Counted from the first letter of the stretch, positions 17,780-26,157 are shown. The stretch: DNA of 64,000 nucleotides from Bradyrhizobium sp. AUGA SZCCT0158 (GCF_018130065.1 NZ_JAFCME010000001.1:62001-126000); one strand, 5' to 3'. The notes: generated from the sequence alone by a model not told the origin. Numbers and translations are program-made.

Positions 17780-18493
17780 TGTTCCACAAAGCCGCCGTTG
17801 ATTTTGCACTCGTGCCAGAGTGTAAGGCCGCCTCTGTTGAGCTATTCGCCTGAGGCGCACTTGGTTCATAAAGTGACCCTTCGGTTCAGGCCAGCTTCCG
17901 GACCCGCTGCTCTGACCCCAACAAAAAAAGGCTCCAGCCGGGGCTTGGCCGGGGCCCCATTGCATATCGTCCCCCGCCGAGGCTGGGCACGATGCCCCAA
18001 AAGGTCACCATTCGATGCGGCCGATCCTATGTCCTAATTCGGAAGCCTGAATGTTCTAATTTGGACAGACACCAAGGAGCGCGCCTACCAGTCAAAATTG
18101 TTGCAGCAACTTTCACGGAGCGCGTCTTCGACAACTGGCATCAATGCAGCGCCGCACGTTGGTTCAAAGGTGCACTTTAGTCGTGACAATCAAGCCGCGC
18201 TAGAACGTTCGAAGCGGTCGCGACAGCAATGTAAGTGTTCACTTTGAAACACAAGTGTCCATCGACTAGACGACGCTGCACAGCGGGATCGAATTAATTT
18301 GTAATGTCGGGTACCGTACACTAGCATTTAAATGCGCCGGATGTCCCACCGGCGCAGTGCCGCGAAAGTTGGCCCCAGCGATTCAGCCCCGCGCTGGGGT
18401 CGCTCGACAAAATGTGCTTCTAAGCCGCAGGGCCAACGCCCGCGACAAGCCGTGACACGCGAGGCTGTTGCGAAGGGCGTGCAGGAGCGTTCG
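17780..18493. other. Long non-coding stretch
   Basis: About 710 bases without a supported gene. It contains the orphan terminator at 17923-17956 on the minus strand and an AT-richer zone at 18180-18330. The short ORFs present have no family signature. Confidence 0.4.
17923..17956 (-). terminator. Orphan rho-independent terminator on the minus strand
   Basis: Read on the minus strand: stem GGCCCCGGCC / GGCTGGAGCC (one mismatch, one G-U pair), 7-base loop, then seven T. No minus-strand gene of 60 codons or more lies within 500 bases upstream of it, so it may end an unannotated short transcript. Confidence 0.5.
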
Positions 18494-18721
18494 ATGATCC
18501 GTTACTTCTTTGACGTAGTGACTGATGGCAAGGTGAACCCTGACGAAGAAGGATTACTGTTACCCAACACGGCCTCGGCCCGGCGCGAAGCGTCACTTTT
18601 TTTAGTGGATTTTGCCCGCGATCGGCTCCGATTTCGCTCCGACCAGTCGATCCAACAGCTGGCGATTTCAGTGCGCACTGTCGATGGACCGGTGTGCGAA
18701 GCGGCCATATTTATGGGATAG
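18494..18721 (+). CDS. DUF6894 family small protein
   Basis: 75 residues from the ATG at 18494 with CAGGAG seven bases before it; the longer frame upstream is not protein-like. Opens with MIRYFFDVVTDGKVNPDEEG and continues with ARREASLFLVDFARD, the standard DUF6894 layout (aromatic first strand, D..G loop, A..EA helix). These small cytosolic proteins are very abundant in Bradyrhizobium and have no known function. Confidence 0.75.
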   Translation: MIRYFFDVVTDGKVNPDEEGLLLPNTASARREASLFLVDFARDRLRFRSDQSIQQLAISVRTVDGPVCEAAIFMG

Positions 18722-19278
18722 AAATCTCATTAGCGCGGACGTCGTTGGGCTTAACGCTGATGCGCTTCTCCCGGCGCACGCCCTTGAACTTTCGCCGCTT
18801 TAAAACTTCTGAAGATCGGATTGCGGGCGCTCAAGCACCTGTTGCTGCTCTGAAGCGTTCTAAGGCGATAACCGTCGATGCAAAAGCTCAACGCCCGTAA
18901 CCGCCTCGAAGTTGTCATTTCGCCCAAGCGCTGAGTGATCGCGAGGTGGACGCCGTCGGAAATGCCCGTCAGCTGTCGTGAGGGCCGAAGCGTTGCGGCG
19001 GATCAACAGCTGGCCCATCAGGCGGCCTTCGGCACACCATAGCCCGTTTCTCACTGCAGGGAGACCGCGTCCGACTGGTCTCAAAGACCGCGTTTCGTGT
19101 TCCGGCGGAGCTTAGGCGTTGCGAGCCGTTCACCGCTCCCGAGCTCGATATCGTTGCAGTCTACCAGCTGCTTAGCCCACAAGATTGCGTGAAACCTCGT
19201 AAGGTTTGGAACGAGCGCTGAGGTTCTCTGTCGGCTAGCTGACTGACGACGACTAGTCTTCGGACTTAAAATTGCACT
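18722..19278. other. Decayed or non-coding stretch
   Basis: About 550 bases. One frame from about 19045 to 19222 (IARFSLQGDRVRLVSKTAFR ... then KVWNER and a stop) reads like protein text but has no start or family, so I regard it as a possible relic only. Nothing else supported. Confidence 0.3.
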
Positions 19279-19472
19279 ATGTTGCGTCAGCGCTCAAAAC
19301 CTCACTCGTTCGAAGAGCAGATCGCCGCGGAAAAGCTGCGGCTCGAGCAGCAACTCGCTTCCATGCCGCCTGGTCCTCAGCGGATGAGGTCATACGCAAG
19401 ATCCGGCAGTTGGAGACCGCCAGCCATCTGAATGAGTGGTTGCGATCGCCGGGTTTGAAGAGCCCACGTTGA
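19279..19472 (+). pseudogene. Frameshifted small conserved protein
   Basis: From the ATG at 19279 the frame reads MLRQRSKPHSFEEQIAAEKL then RLEQQLASMPPGPQ; near 19375-19385 a one-base shift is needed to continue as DEVIRKIRQLETASHLNEWL and RSPGLKSPR with its stop at 19472. The joined product (about 64 residues, helical, ending SPGLKSP) has the look of a small rhizobial protein of unknown function. As it stands, it is broken. Confidence 0.55.
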
Positions 19473-19481
19473 CTCCAGCAT

Positions 19482-19714
19482 TGGTGACGGCCATCGACGG
19501 CTTCTACGCCTATATCATCGACTTCGACGGGCACGTCATCAATCGCGTCGATTTGGTGTTCGAAAAGCAAGGATGCCGAGGAACGCGCCAAGGCACTCGT
19601 TGACGGGCACGATGTCGAGCTCGGCAACTGGATCGAAAGACAGCCACGTTCAAGCACCGCCCTAGCCACCGCCGCGTTCCGAATGGTGCCCCGATTTGAC
19701 CTCTATGACCCTTA
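19482..19714 (+). pseudogene. Frameshifted small conserved protein
   Basis: Frame one reads FYAYIIDFDGHVINRVDLVF; a one-base shift at about 19560 then gives KSKDAEERAKALVDGHDVEL and GNWIERQP, continuing to a stop at 19714. This resembles the short rhizobial protein type with D.DGHI..R..L and LVDGHDVELW..DR motifs (related to DUF6894 proteins). Possible TTG/GTG starts lie at 19482/19485. Broken by the shift; follows another frameshifted small gene by ten bases. Confidence 0.55.
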
Positions 19715-19827
19715 GCTGGCAGACAGTTTCTCAAATGTCGGGTAACTGACATTATCACCGGGCCGTCCCTGGGTATCTTTCGGTGACTGAGAGTTCTCGT
19801 GCTCCCGCCTTTTACGGAGGGAGTGCC

Positions 19828-20067
19828 ATGCGCGGTCATCCTGAAAATCATCTATTATCCCGGCTCGATCGTTCCACATTCGCGCAACTCGAGCCGCACC
19901 TCACCATCGCAGAGCTTCGCCAGGGCTTTGTGATTGCGGAGACCCATGCGCATGTCCAGCGAGTATACTTCCCGCATGGGGGCATCATTTCCTGTGTCGT
20001 CGAGCTAATCAACGGCGCGGCAATCGAAACCGGTATGATCGGCCTGGACGGCCGGTTGACCGATTAG
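19828..20067 (+). pseudogene. Truncated Crp/Fnr-type regulator (cNMP-binding N-terminus only)
   Basis: 79 residues from the ATG at 19828, with RBS GGAGGG. LLSRLDRSTFAQLEPHLTIA, then VQRVYFPHGGIISCVVEL and GAAIETGMIGLDG, is the start of a rhizobial Crp/Fnr-type regulator. The beta-roll stops there; the rest of the sensor domain, the dimer helix and the HTH are missing. The frame meets a TAG at 20065-20067, and directly behind it, still in frame, starts a relic of the 4478-4789 protein family. A deletion has joined the two. Confidence 0.7.
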
Positions 20068-20256
20068 ACCACCGACCTCGAGACGGTCATCCAGGACCTG
20101 CTCACGGGGCAATACAGCAACCCGATCCGCGTTATCGCCTTCAACACGCCGAGGTCGGAGGATGTTTCCGAGGACGTCGCCCATGAGCTGCGCCGGCGCT
20201 GCTATCTGCAGGGGCGCGACGACGTGCAGCTGCCGCTGCCGATACGCTTGATGTGA
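20068..20256 (+). pseudogene. Relic of the family encoded at 4478-4789, 5' end deleted
   Basis: In frame after the TAG of the Crp/Fnr fragment: ETVIQDLLTGQYSNPIRVIA, then EDVSEDVAHELRRRC, to a TGA at 20254-20256. This lines up with EAVIEDLLEGQYSNPVRIIR and RDVSEEIANKLSQRC of the intact gene at 4478-4789. The first ~35 codons are missing at the deletion point. Confidence 0.7.
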
Positions 20257-20259
20257 CCC

Positions 20260-21168
20260 GTGGCTTTCCAGCGGAGGAAACCAGCGGCGATCGGGGTCAA
20301 GGCTCCCTTCCCCGGATTTATCGAGCCCGCGCTGGCGACCTTGATCGACAACGTGCCCAATGGCGAACGCTGGATTCACGAAATCAAGTTCGACGGCTAC
20401 CGTCCAGGTCCACCTCGCCAACGAGGCGATCAAGGTCTACACCAGGCGCGGCAACACTGGACCAACCGGTTCAGGAAGATGGCCTGCCTGACACATCAGC
20501 GCCGGATCCGCAATCATCGCGAGGTTGTGGTGCCGGCCGCCGACGGCACCACCGGCTTTTCCGTTCTGCAGAACGAACTGAAGGGCAAATCTACCCGCAT
20601 CGTGCTGGTCGCCTTCGACCTGCTCTATCTCAACGGTTATGACCTGCGAAAACTGCCGCTGATGGAGCGCAAGGCGCACCTCATTAAGCTGATCGCCGCC
20701 ACTGACATCCAGTTCAGCGAAAGCTTCCAGACCGACGGCCGCGAGATCTTCAAGCGCGCCTGCAAGGTCGGCCTGGAAGGCGTGGTCTCCAAGGTGCGCG
20801 ACAGCGTCTATGCGTCCGGCCGCGGTAACAACTGGACCAAGAAGACCTGCGCCCAGCGGGAGACATTGACGATCGCCGGCTTCGCCCTCGACGGCAACAC
20901 GTGGGACGGCATCTATCTCGGCCGGCGCAAGGGCAAAGACCTGGTTTACGCCGGCAAGGTTGACCACGGCTTCGATAAGGCGTCCGTCGCCGAACTTCGC
21001 AAACGTTTGACGCCGCTAATCCGCAAAACCCAGCCCTACGCCAAGAAGATCGTGCACAAGGGCATCTGGGTTGAGCCCCAGCTTCTGGCCGAGGTCGAGT
21101 ATCGCGCCAAGTCCGCCGAGGGCAAAGTGCGCCACCCGTTCTTCAAAGGATTGCGTGAGGACATGTAA
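20260..21168 (+). pseudogene. Degraded ATP-dependent DNA ligase (LigD ligase-domain type)
   Basis: The open frame of 302 codons is a LigD-type ligase: PGFIEPALATLIDNVPNGER, WIHEIKFDGYR (the adenylation lysine K in EIKFDGYR), then FSVLQNELKGKSTRIVLVAF, GVVSKVRDSVYASGRGNNW and the OB-fold end HPFFKGLREDM. Two segments are scrambled. After KFDGYR the expected VQVHLANEAIKVYTRRGN is encoded one frame over at about 20403-20457, and at about 20485-20525 the expected HISAGSAII is again in another frame, with a TGA where W is usual. The indels cancel, so the frame stays open, but the residues just after the active-site lysine are wrong. I expect no ligase activity. It would have served non-homologous end joining. 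Confidence 0.7.
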
Positions 21169-21183
21169 GGGGGGCTCCAGATA

Positions 21184-21209
21184 GGAACCGCCGAAGGGCG
21201 TCACCAGTT
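21184..21209 (+). promoter_or_regulatory. Candidate EcfG-type general-stress promoter
   Basis: GGAAC (21184-21188), 17 bases, then AGTT (21206-21209), against the alphaproteobacterial EcfG consensus GGAAC-N16/17-CGTT (one mismatch). It lies 28 bases before the start at 21237 of a small gene and upstream of the ferritin-like gene. Confidence 0.35.
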
Positions 21210-21236
21210 GAAGCGATGCCACCCAAGGAGATGGAA

Positions 21237-21395
21237 ATGAAAGTCGTTAACGACGATGAAAATCCGCAGCCGTCGGAAAAGACTGTCTCTCGCCACACGC
21301 TTGATGAATGGCAAAGAAAAGACCAGGCACGGCGGGCTGAAACCGAGGGCCAGGACAAGATGCCGCCCAAGGAACAGGAGATTCGCTCCAAATGA
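21237..21395 (+). CDS. Small hydrophilic hypothetical protein
   Basis: 52 residues from the ATG at 21237 (GGAG seven bases upstream); ATGs at 21216 and 21231 are in frame alternatives. Composition is strongly charged (KVVNDDENPQPSEK, DEWQRKDQARRAE) with no hydrophobic core, so it is probably disordered. Stop overlaps the next start (ATGA at 21392-21395). Such proteins are common in rhizobial stress loci; function unknown. Confidence 0.5.
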   Translation: MKVVNDDENPQPSEKTVSRHTLDEWQRKDQARRAETEGQDKMPPKEQEIRSK

Positions 21396-21490
21396 CACCT
21401 ACCGAGCGCCGCGACATGCCGTGGCTTTTGGGGGTCTTTGCCCTCGTCATTGTAGTGATAATCGTCGGTGCGGCTTCCCGCTGGTACTAA
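21392..21490 (+). CDS. Very small single-pass membrane protein
   Basis: 32 residues, ATG at 21392 overlapping the previous stop, TAA at 21488-21490. Polar start MTPTERRDMP, one helix WLLGVFALVIVVIIVGAA, then SRWY. Overlapping ATGA coupling with the preceding small gene supports it being translated. Confidence 0.5.
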   Translation: MTPTERRDMPWLLGVFALVIVVIIVGAASRWY

Positions 21491-21577
21491 CTCTGACGGT
21501 GCATCACAAACGTCGGGGCTTAGGAACCATGGCTGTGAGTATTCATTGGACGTTTGTCAGCAACAGAGGAGTCGGAA

Positions 21578-22078
21578 ATGGCCACGACAGCAAAAGACGT
21601 TTACATAGTCGGCCTGCGCAACGCGCACGCCATGGAGGTACAGGCGCGAGAACTGATGGAACGACAGTCGGAGCGCCTTACCGACTATCCGGAGGTGCAG
21701 GCGCGGGTGAAGGAACACTTGGCTGAGACTAACACCCAGCTGGGTCGTCTCGAACAATGTCTGGAATCGTGCGGAGAGAGCAATTCTACTCTCAAGGACG
21801 CCGCGCAATCCGTAATGGCCAACACGATGGCAATGGCTCATGCAATGGCAGGAGACGAAATTCTCAAAAACACCTTTGCCAATAATGCGTTTGAGCATTT
21901 CGAGATCGCCGCCTACAAATCGCTTCTGACGCTATGCGACAGCGCAGGTCAGGGCAGTGCCCGTTCGCTGCTGGAGGCGAACTTGAAGGAAGAAGAGCGA
22001 ATGGCTGCGTGGATCGATGCCAACGTGGCCAAGGTGACGCAACAGTATCTCGCGGTTGAACAGCGCAAGGCGGCATAG
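21578..22078 (+). CDS. YciE/YciF-like ferritin-fold protein (DUF892)
   Basis: 166 residues from the ATG at 21578 (RBS GAGGAGTCGGAA). Entirely helical four-helix bundle: KDVYIVGLRNAHAMEVQARE, then VKEHLAETNTQLGRLEQCLE, AHAMAGDEILKNTFANNAFEH and the last helix with EERMAAWID. This is the DUF892/YciF pattern: stress-induced ferritin-like proteins with a possible di-iron site formed by E and E/H residues of helices 1-4. Upstream are two coupled micro-genes and a candidate stress promoter; no other yci-type gene is adjacent. Confidence 0.82.
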   Translation: MATTAKDVYIVGLRNAHAMEVQARELMERQSERLTDYPEVQARVKEHLAETNTQLGRLEQCLESCGESNSTLKDAAQSVMANTMAMAHAMAGDEILKNTFANNAFEHFEIAAYKSLLTLCDSAGQGSARSLLEANLKEEERMAAWIDANVAKVTQQYLAVEQRKAA

Positions 22079-22492
22079 TCCCGAAGAAACAATCTCGTCG
22101 GACCGGCGGGTCTCAATTGCCCCGCCGGGCGCTTCTGCGCTTTCTCGTATATTCCTGCGACAAAAGCGAAGCCGACAACCAGCCAGGCCGCGCAAGATTC
22201 ACAGCGTCTTGCAGCCAATTTCAGTTCTGACTTTGGGGCAGAGATGGCGTCTTCCCAAGGAATGGGATCGAACGCCCCCGGCCCTCCTGGTCGGTTTTTC
22301 CCACGGCGGATTTTGATCCGCAGCCCCTCACCCCTCTCCAATGCGGCTCATCAGGGAGGCTGTCTGTCGTAGCCCGCGCGACATATTCACTTCTGTAAGT
22401 CGACGCGCACGGTGGTCTCCGGGGGTTACGCATCTCGGTGAAAGTTCAAAAAGGCTTCGGCAAGCAACTAGGGTAGCTGGTGCTGCGCGTTT
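22079..22492. other. Intergenic region between convergent genes
   Basis: About 410 bases without a supported gene. The stretch at 22107-22132 (GACCGGCGGG ... CCCCGCCGGG) can form a GC-rich hairpin downstream of the ferritin-like gene but lacks a T tail. Nothing else seen. Confidence 0.4.
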
Positions 22493-23068
22493 CTAGCAAC
22501 CTTTGCAGATACTTTTCACCTTCTGATCGACTTTGGCATTTTCTTGGCTAATTACCGCGTCAGCGGGAGTGGAAGGGCCGCCGGGGGTTACCGTACCGTC
22601 AATGCGGCCAGTGCTTGTGCCACCGGCTCTGTTACCTGCTGTCCCAGTTGTGATGGAGCCGCGAGGTGCTGAGTTTCCCCCGCTCGCATTCCCAAGGGAG
22701 CCGCCCGAGTTTGCGGTCCCTGCCGCGGTGCCCAGTACGTTCCGAGGCGCGCCAGCGTTGGCCGCCCCGCTCGGGTCGTTCAACGAATTATTGAGACCCG
22801 CGGGATTCGCGGGCCCATTCGGCGCGCCGCTGATTGCCGAACTGCCGGCGCCGGCGGAGCCTGCGCTAGGGGCTGTGGTTCCCGGACTAGTCCCCACTGA
22901 ACCTCCGGACGAGCCACCGGCAGAGGCGCCGCTCGATGAGCCCCCCGCAGATCCGCCGCCTGAGCTCCACCGCCGCCTCCTACCGCCACCACCACCTTGA
23001 GCAAAAGAAGGCATGGGCGAAAGCAGAAGGGTCATAACGAGCAGTTTACCGGGGAGGCTTATCGACAT
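22493..23068 (-). CDS. Secreted Gly/Ser-rich low-complexity protein
   Basis: 191 residues from the ATG at 23068 (AGAAGG upstream). Signal peptide MSISLPGKLLVMTLLLSPMP ending at FAQ. The mature part begins GGGGGRRRRW and is then a long run of G, S, A, N, T and P, ending in a more ordered segment DAVISQENAKVDQKVKSICKGC with two terminal cysteines. Likely an extracytoplasmic, mostly disordered protein. The composition also lets long antisense frames stay open. No family assigned. Confidence 0.65.
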   Translation of the reverse strand: MSISLPGKLLVMTLLLSPMPSFAQGGGGGRRRRWSSGGGSAGGSSSGASAGGSSGGSVGTSPGTTAPSAGSAGAGSSAISGAPNGPANPAGLNNSLNDPSGAANAGAPRNVLGTAAGTANSGGSLGNASGGNSAPRGSITTGTAGNRAGGTSTGRIDGTVTPGGPSTPADAVISQENAKVDQKVKSICKGC

Positions 23069-23326
23069 CGGCAATCGCCTTCTCTGTGCCACGACAAGCA
23101 ATTGCGGCGGGCGTTGTTCCTCATTCTGTATTGTTCAGGACCGCCTTACGCCCATCGACTTTAGGAACGACTCGACTTTAGGAACGACCGCGACGCCAGG
23201 CGCAGGAACACGCGGCTCGAACGTTTGGCGTTGGACGGATCATCGAGCGCCATCTGAACAATGAACGCGCTAGCGTTTGCATTGAAAAAGGGTTGCGCGA
23301 AGCGTCGTTATGCGCTGTTGTAATAG

Positions 23327-24628
23327 CCTGCGACGACAAAGCAGGTCGCGGACATCGTACGGCTGGCGGCGCACCAGGGCATCGGAATCGTTCCGCAGGG
23401 CGGCAACACCAGCTACTGCGCCGCTGCGACGCCGGACGCCTCCGGACGGCAGATCATCGTGAGCCTCGAGCGGATGGACAGGATCCGCGAGGTCGACCCC
23501 GTCGCCATGAGCATATCTGTCGACGCCGGCGCCATCCTGAAGAACGTACAGGACGCTGCGGCGACCGCCGGACTTCTGTTGCCGCTCAGCCTCGGCGCGG
23601 AAGGCAGCTGCCGGATCGGCGGCAACATCGGAACGAACGCCGGCGGACTGTCCGTCGTCAAATACGGAATGACTCGCGATCTGCTCCTCGGGATCGAGGC
23701 GGTTCTGTCGGACGGCACGGTGGTTTCGGACATGCGCAAACTACGGAAGAATAATACCGGCTACGACATCAAACAGTGCTTCGTTGGAAGCGAGGGAACT
23801 CTCGGCATCGTCACGGGCGCTGTGTTGCGCCTCGCGCCCTTGCCGATCCGCCGCGCAACCGGCTGGCTGAAGCTCGCGATGGGCGCCCCGCTCGCCGAGC
23901 TTCTCACCCTGGTACGTCGCGAATCCACGGACCTGCTCACCATGTTCGAGTTCATGACGGCCCGATCGATCGCGCTCGCGAGCGAAGCGATGACGAACCC
24001 GCCCTCCGTCGGCGCCGGCGCTGGGGGCACCGTACTGGCGGAACTCACCTCCTCCTCGCGTCATCTCGATCTCGACGGACTGATGGAAGCCGTTCTGGCC
24101 GAGGCGATCGAGTCCGGATGGATCGAGGACGCCTTCCTGGCGCAGAGCGGATCGCAGCGGAGCGCGATGTGGGAGGTACGCGAGACCATCCCGGAGGGCG
24201 AGAAGCGCCGGAACGGATCGGTCAAGCATGACATTTCCGTACCACTTTCCTCCATTCAGCGATTTCTGGATCTAGCCGGCTCGCAGGTACGGTCGTATGA
24301 CGCGGATCTTGAGCTGTCCGTCTATGGACACGTCGGCGATGGCAATCTGCATTACAACGTGCTCGTGCCTCCCGGCGTCGACCGGATAGAGTTCACCAAG
24401 CGGATCGAAAGCGGCCTTTCGCTGCAACTCTATGACACGGCCGCGGCGCTCGGCGGCACGTTTAGCGCGGAGCACGGTGTCGGTCGGTTCAAGAGGCATC
24501 TTCTGGAGCGGTACGGCGACGTCGGCCGCATCGCTGCGATGCGCCGCATCAAGACCGCCTTTGATCCAGCGGACATCATGAACGCCGGCGCGATGGTTCG
24601 CCCGTTGGGGAACGGGTCTGCCTCTTGA
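23327..24628 (+). pseudogene. FAD-linked oxidase (GlcD/2-hydroxyacid dehydrogenase family), 5' end missing
   Basis: The family reading frame begins abruptly at 23327 (PATTKQVADIVRLAAHQGIG, then VPQGGNTSYC) right after an in-frame TAG at 23324; the first ~50 residues expected are absent and the upstream bases are unrelated. From there it is intact: the FAD_binding_4 domain with GGNIGTNAGGLSVVKYG, VGSEGTLGIVTGAVLRL, and the C-terminal domain with GHVGDGNLHYNV, AEHGVGRFKR and DPADIMNAGAM. An in-frame GTG at 23459 gives 389 residues but lacks the PQGGNT flavin motif. Full-length relatives oxidise D-lactate, glycolate or D-2-hydroxyglutarate. Probably inactive. Confidence 0.7.
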
Positions 24629-24647
24629 TGATGCCGAGGTGAGGAGC

Positions 24648-24677
24648 GAAAAAGGAAGCCACTCCGAAGGAGTGGCT
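24648..24677 (-). terminator. Rho-independent terminator of ald
   Basis: Perfect 9-bp stem AGCCACTCC (24657-24665) / GGAGTGGCT (24669-24677) with a GAA loop. On the minus strand it is followed by CCTTTTTCG, so it terminates the leftward ald transcript. Confidence 0.8.
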
Positions 24678-24731
24678 CAAGTTGGGGAGGAAATGTCCCG
24701 TAGGGACCTCTTGGGGACCTCTTGGAGCAGA

Positions 24732-25844
24732 TCAGGCCGCAACCTGCTCGATCTGGGAGCATGGCAGGCCGAGACTCTCGGCTACGGCCTGATAGGTTAA
24801 CCGACCACGATGGACATTGAGGCCAGCACGCAGATGCGGATTGTCCAGCACGGCTGCGAAACCCTTGTTGGCGAGTGCCAGACCAAATGGCAGCGTAGCG
24901 TTGTTCAAAGCCTGGCTTGAGGTCAGCGGAACAGCACCGGGCATATTGGCGACGCAGTAGTGGATAACGCCGTCCACCTCGTAAGTTGGGTCGGCATGCG
25001 TCGTCGGACGCGATGTCTCGAAGCATCCGCCCTGATCGATCGCTACATCCACGATCACGGCTCCCTTGCGCATCGAGCTCAACATGCCGCGGTTGACAAG
25101 TTTCGGCGCGCTCGCACCGGGAACGAGCACTGCGCCAATAACAACGTCGGCGGCAAATATCTCGTTCTCGATGGCCTCAATCGTCGAGAATTTGGTACGA
25201 ACACGACCTTCGAACAACTCATCCAGTTCACGAAGCCGCGGTATCGACCGATCGAGAATAGTGACCTCAGCGCGCAGGCCCACCGCCATGCGCGCTGCAT
25301 GCGTCCCGACTACGCCGCCTCCGAGCACCACGACGCGCGCCGGTTGAACGCCCGGCACGCCACCCATCAAGAGCCCTCGCCCCCCGGCATACCGCCGCAG
25401 GGCCGCACCCGCCGCTTCGATCGCCAGCCGACCCGCGACTTCGCTCATTGGCGCAAGCAGCGGAAGTCCACCGTGTGCATCTGTCACAGTTTCGTAGGCG
25501 ATTGCCGTGCATCCGGACTTCAGGAGGCCCTTCGCCTGCTCCGGGTCGGGCGCCAGATGCAGATAAGTGAACAGTATTTGGTTCTCTCGAAGCAGCGCCC
25601 ATTCGGAGGGCTGAGGCTCCTTAACTTTTACGATCATATCGCTTGAGGCAAATACGTCGCGCGCGGAGTCCAGGATCGTTGCGCCTGCCGTGCGATAGTT
25701 GTCGTCCGTCGCGCCGATGCCGGCGCCTGCATTGGTCTCGACTGACACGCTGTGGCCAGCCGCCACATATTCTCGGACGGCTCCAGGCGTCAGGCCTACG
25801 CGATATTCGTGCGTCTTGATTTCCTTGGGCACACCGACTTGCAT
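24732..25844 (-). CDS. ald: Alanine dehydrogenase
   Basis: 370 residues from the ATG at 25844, preceded by AGAAGGAG. It opens MQVGVPKEIKTHEYRVGLTP, the canonical Ald start with the pyruvate-binding R/K residues. The substrate lysine/histidine region (VKVKEPQ, YLHLAPD), the NAD-binding GGGVVGTHAARMAVGL and the DVAIDQGGCFETSRPTTH active-site segment are all present. It catalyses reversible NAD-dependent oxidative deamination of L-alanine to pyruvate and ammonium, and fits a catabolic role beside the amino-acid oxidases and aldehyde dehydrogenase. Monocistronic: own terminator downstream, own promoter upstream within a duplicated segment. Confidence 0.95.
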   Translation of the reverse strand: MQVGVPKEIKTHEYRVGLTPGAVREYVAAGHSVSVETNAGAGIGATDDNYRTAGATILDSARDVFASSDMIVKVKEPQPSEWALLRENQILFTYLHLAPDPEQAKGLLKSGCTAIAYETVTDAHGGLPLLAPMSEVAGRLAIEAAGAALRRYAGGRGLLMGGVPGVQPARVVVLGGGVVGTHAARMAVGLRAEVTILDRSIPRLRELDELFEGRVRTKFSTIEAIENEIFAADVVIGAVLVPGASAPKLVNRGMLSSMRKGAVIVDVAIDQGGCFETSRPTTHADPTYEVDGVIHYCVANMPGAVPLTSSQALNNATLPFGLALANKGFAAVLDNPHLRAGLNVHRGRLTYQAVAESLGLPCSQIEQVAA

Positions 25845-25908
25845 TTGCAATCTCCTTCTTCTCAGACGAACGGCGATATTCATCTGACGAACTTGACGCT
25901 GGCCGCAG

Positions 25909-25937
25909 CGTATCTTGGGTTCGACGGCATTACGCAA
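25909..25937 (-). promoter_or_regulatory. Candidate promoter of ald
   Basis: On the minus strand TTGCGT (25932-25937), 17 bases, GATACG (25909-25914), 65 bases before the ald ATG. The same hexamers and spacing are conserved in the duplicate at 31122-31150 while flanking bases differ, which supports a functional site. Confidence 0.5.
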
Positions 25938-25998
25938 TCAGACTGAGGCGAAGTCCGGCACGGTATTGCATTGAAGAAGCGGCACATGAGACGATATG

Positions 25999-26100
25999 CT
26001 GTCAGCGCTGGCGCGACACAGTGCAATCCTGCAGACCGCGCTAAGTGATGATCGCCATAAGCCAGGCAATGCCCCGATAGAGTGGGATGGCGATAGTATC
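25999..26100 (-). pseudogene. 3' relic of a DadA-type FAD oxidoreductase
   Basis: On the minus strand IPLYRGIAWLMAIIT, a TAG, then RGLQDCTVSRQR. This matches the last 30 residues of the intact oxidoreductase at 31215 (IPLYRGDPWFMPAIIWGYRM, QDRFAQWRDRR). Only this tail is left; the rest of the ancestral gene has been replaced by the aldehyde dehydrogenase region. Confidence 0.65.
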
Positions 26101-26157
26101 GTGGGGCGCCCACATGCGGCACCTTAGTTTTGAACGGCTCGCCCTAGAGGCGGCGTT

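Larger units (their letters stand above)
25885..26100. repeat. Diverged duplication of 31085-31312 (promoter plus gene-end)
   Basis: About 210 bases that align with 31085-31312 nearly end to end, including shared runs such as GCAGCGTATCTTGGG and GCATTACGCAATCAGACTGA. In both places the left part is the upstream region of a leftward gene (ald here, the double-GNAT gene there). The right part corresponds to the 3' end of an FAD oxidoreductase gene, intact at 31215 and decayed here. Confidence 0.75.

Noticed and set aside
22533..23000. Pro/Ala-rich plus-strand ORF
   Set aside because: Mirror image of the Gly/Ser-rich secreted protein; low complexity keeps both strands open, but only the minus strand has a signal peptide and RBS.
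24692..24704. GTCCC-GTA-GGGAC hairpin near the ald end
   Set aside because: Short stem without T tail, and the terminator for ald is the stronger hairpin at 24657-24677; the base run may just be a small local repeat.
25956..25972. GGCACGGTATTGC resembling a sigma-54 promoter
   Set aside because: GG and GC are separated by nine bases instead of ten, and the duplicate segment does not keep the GC.
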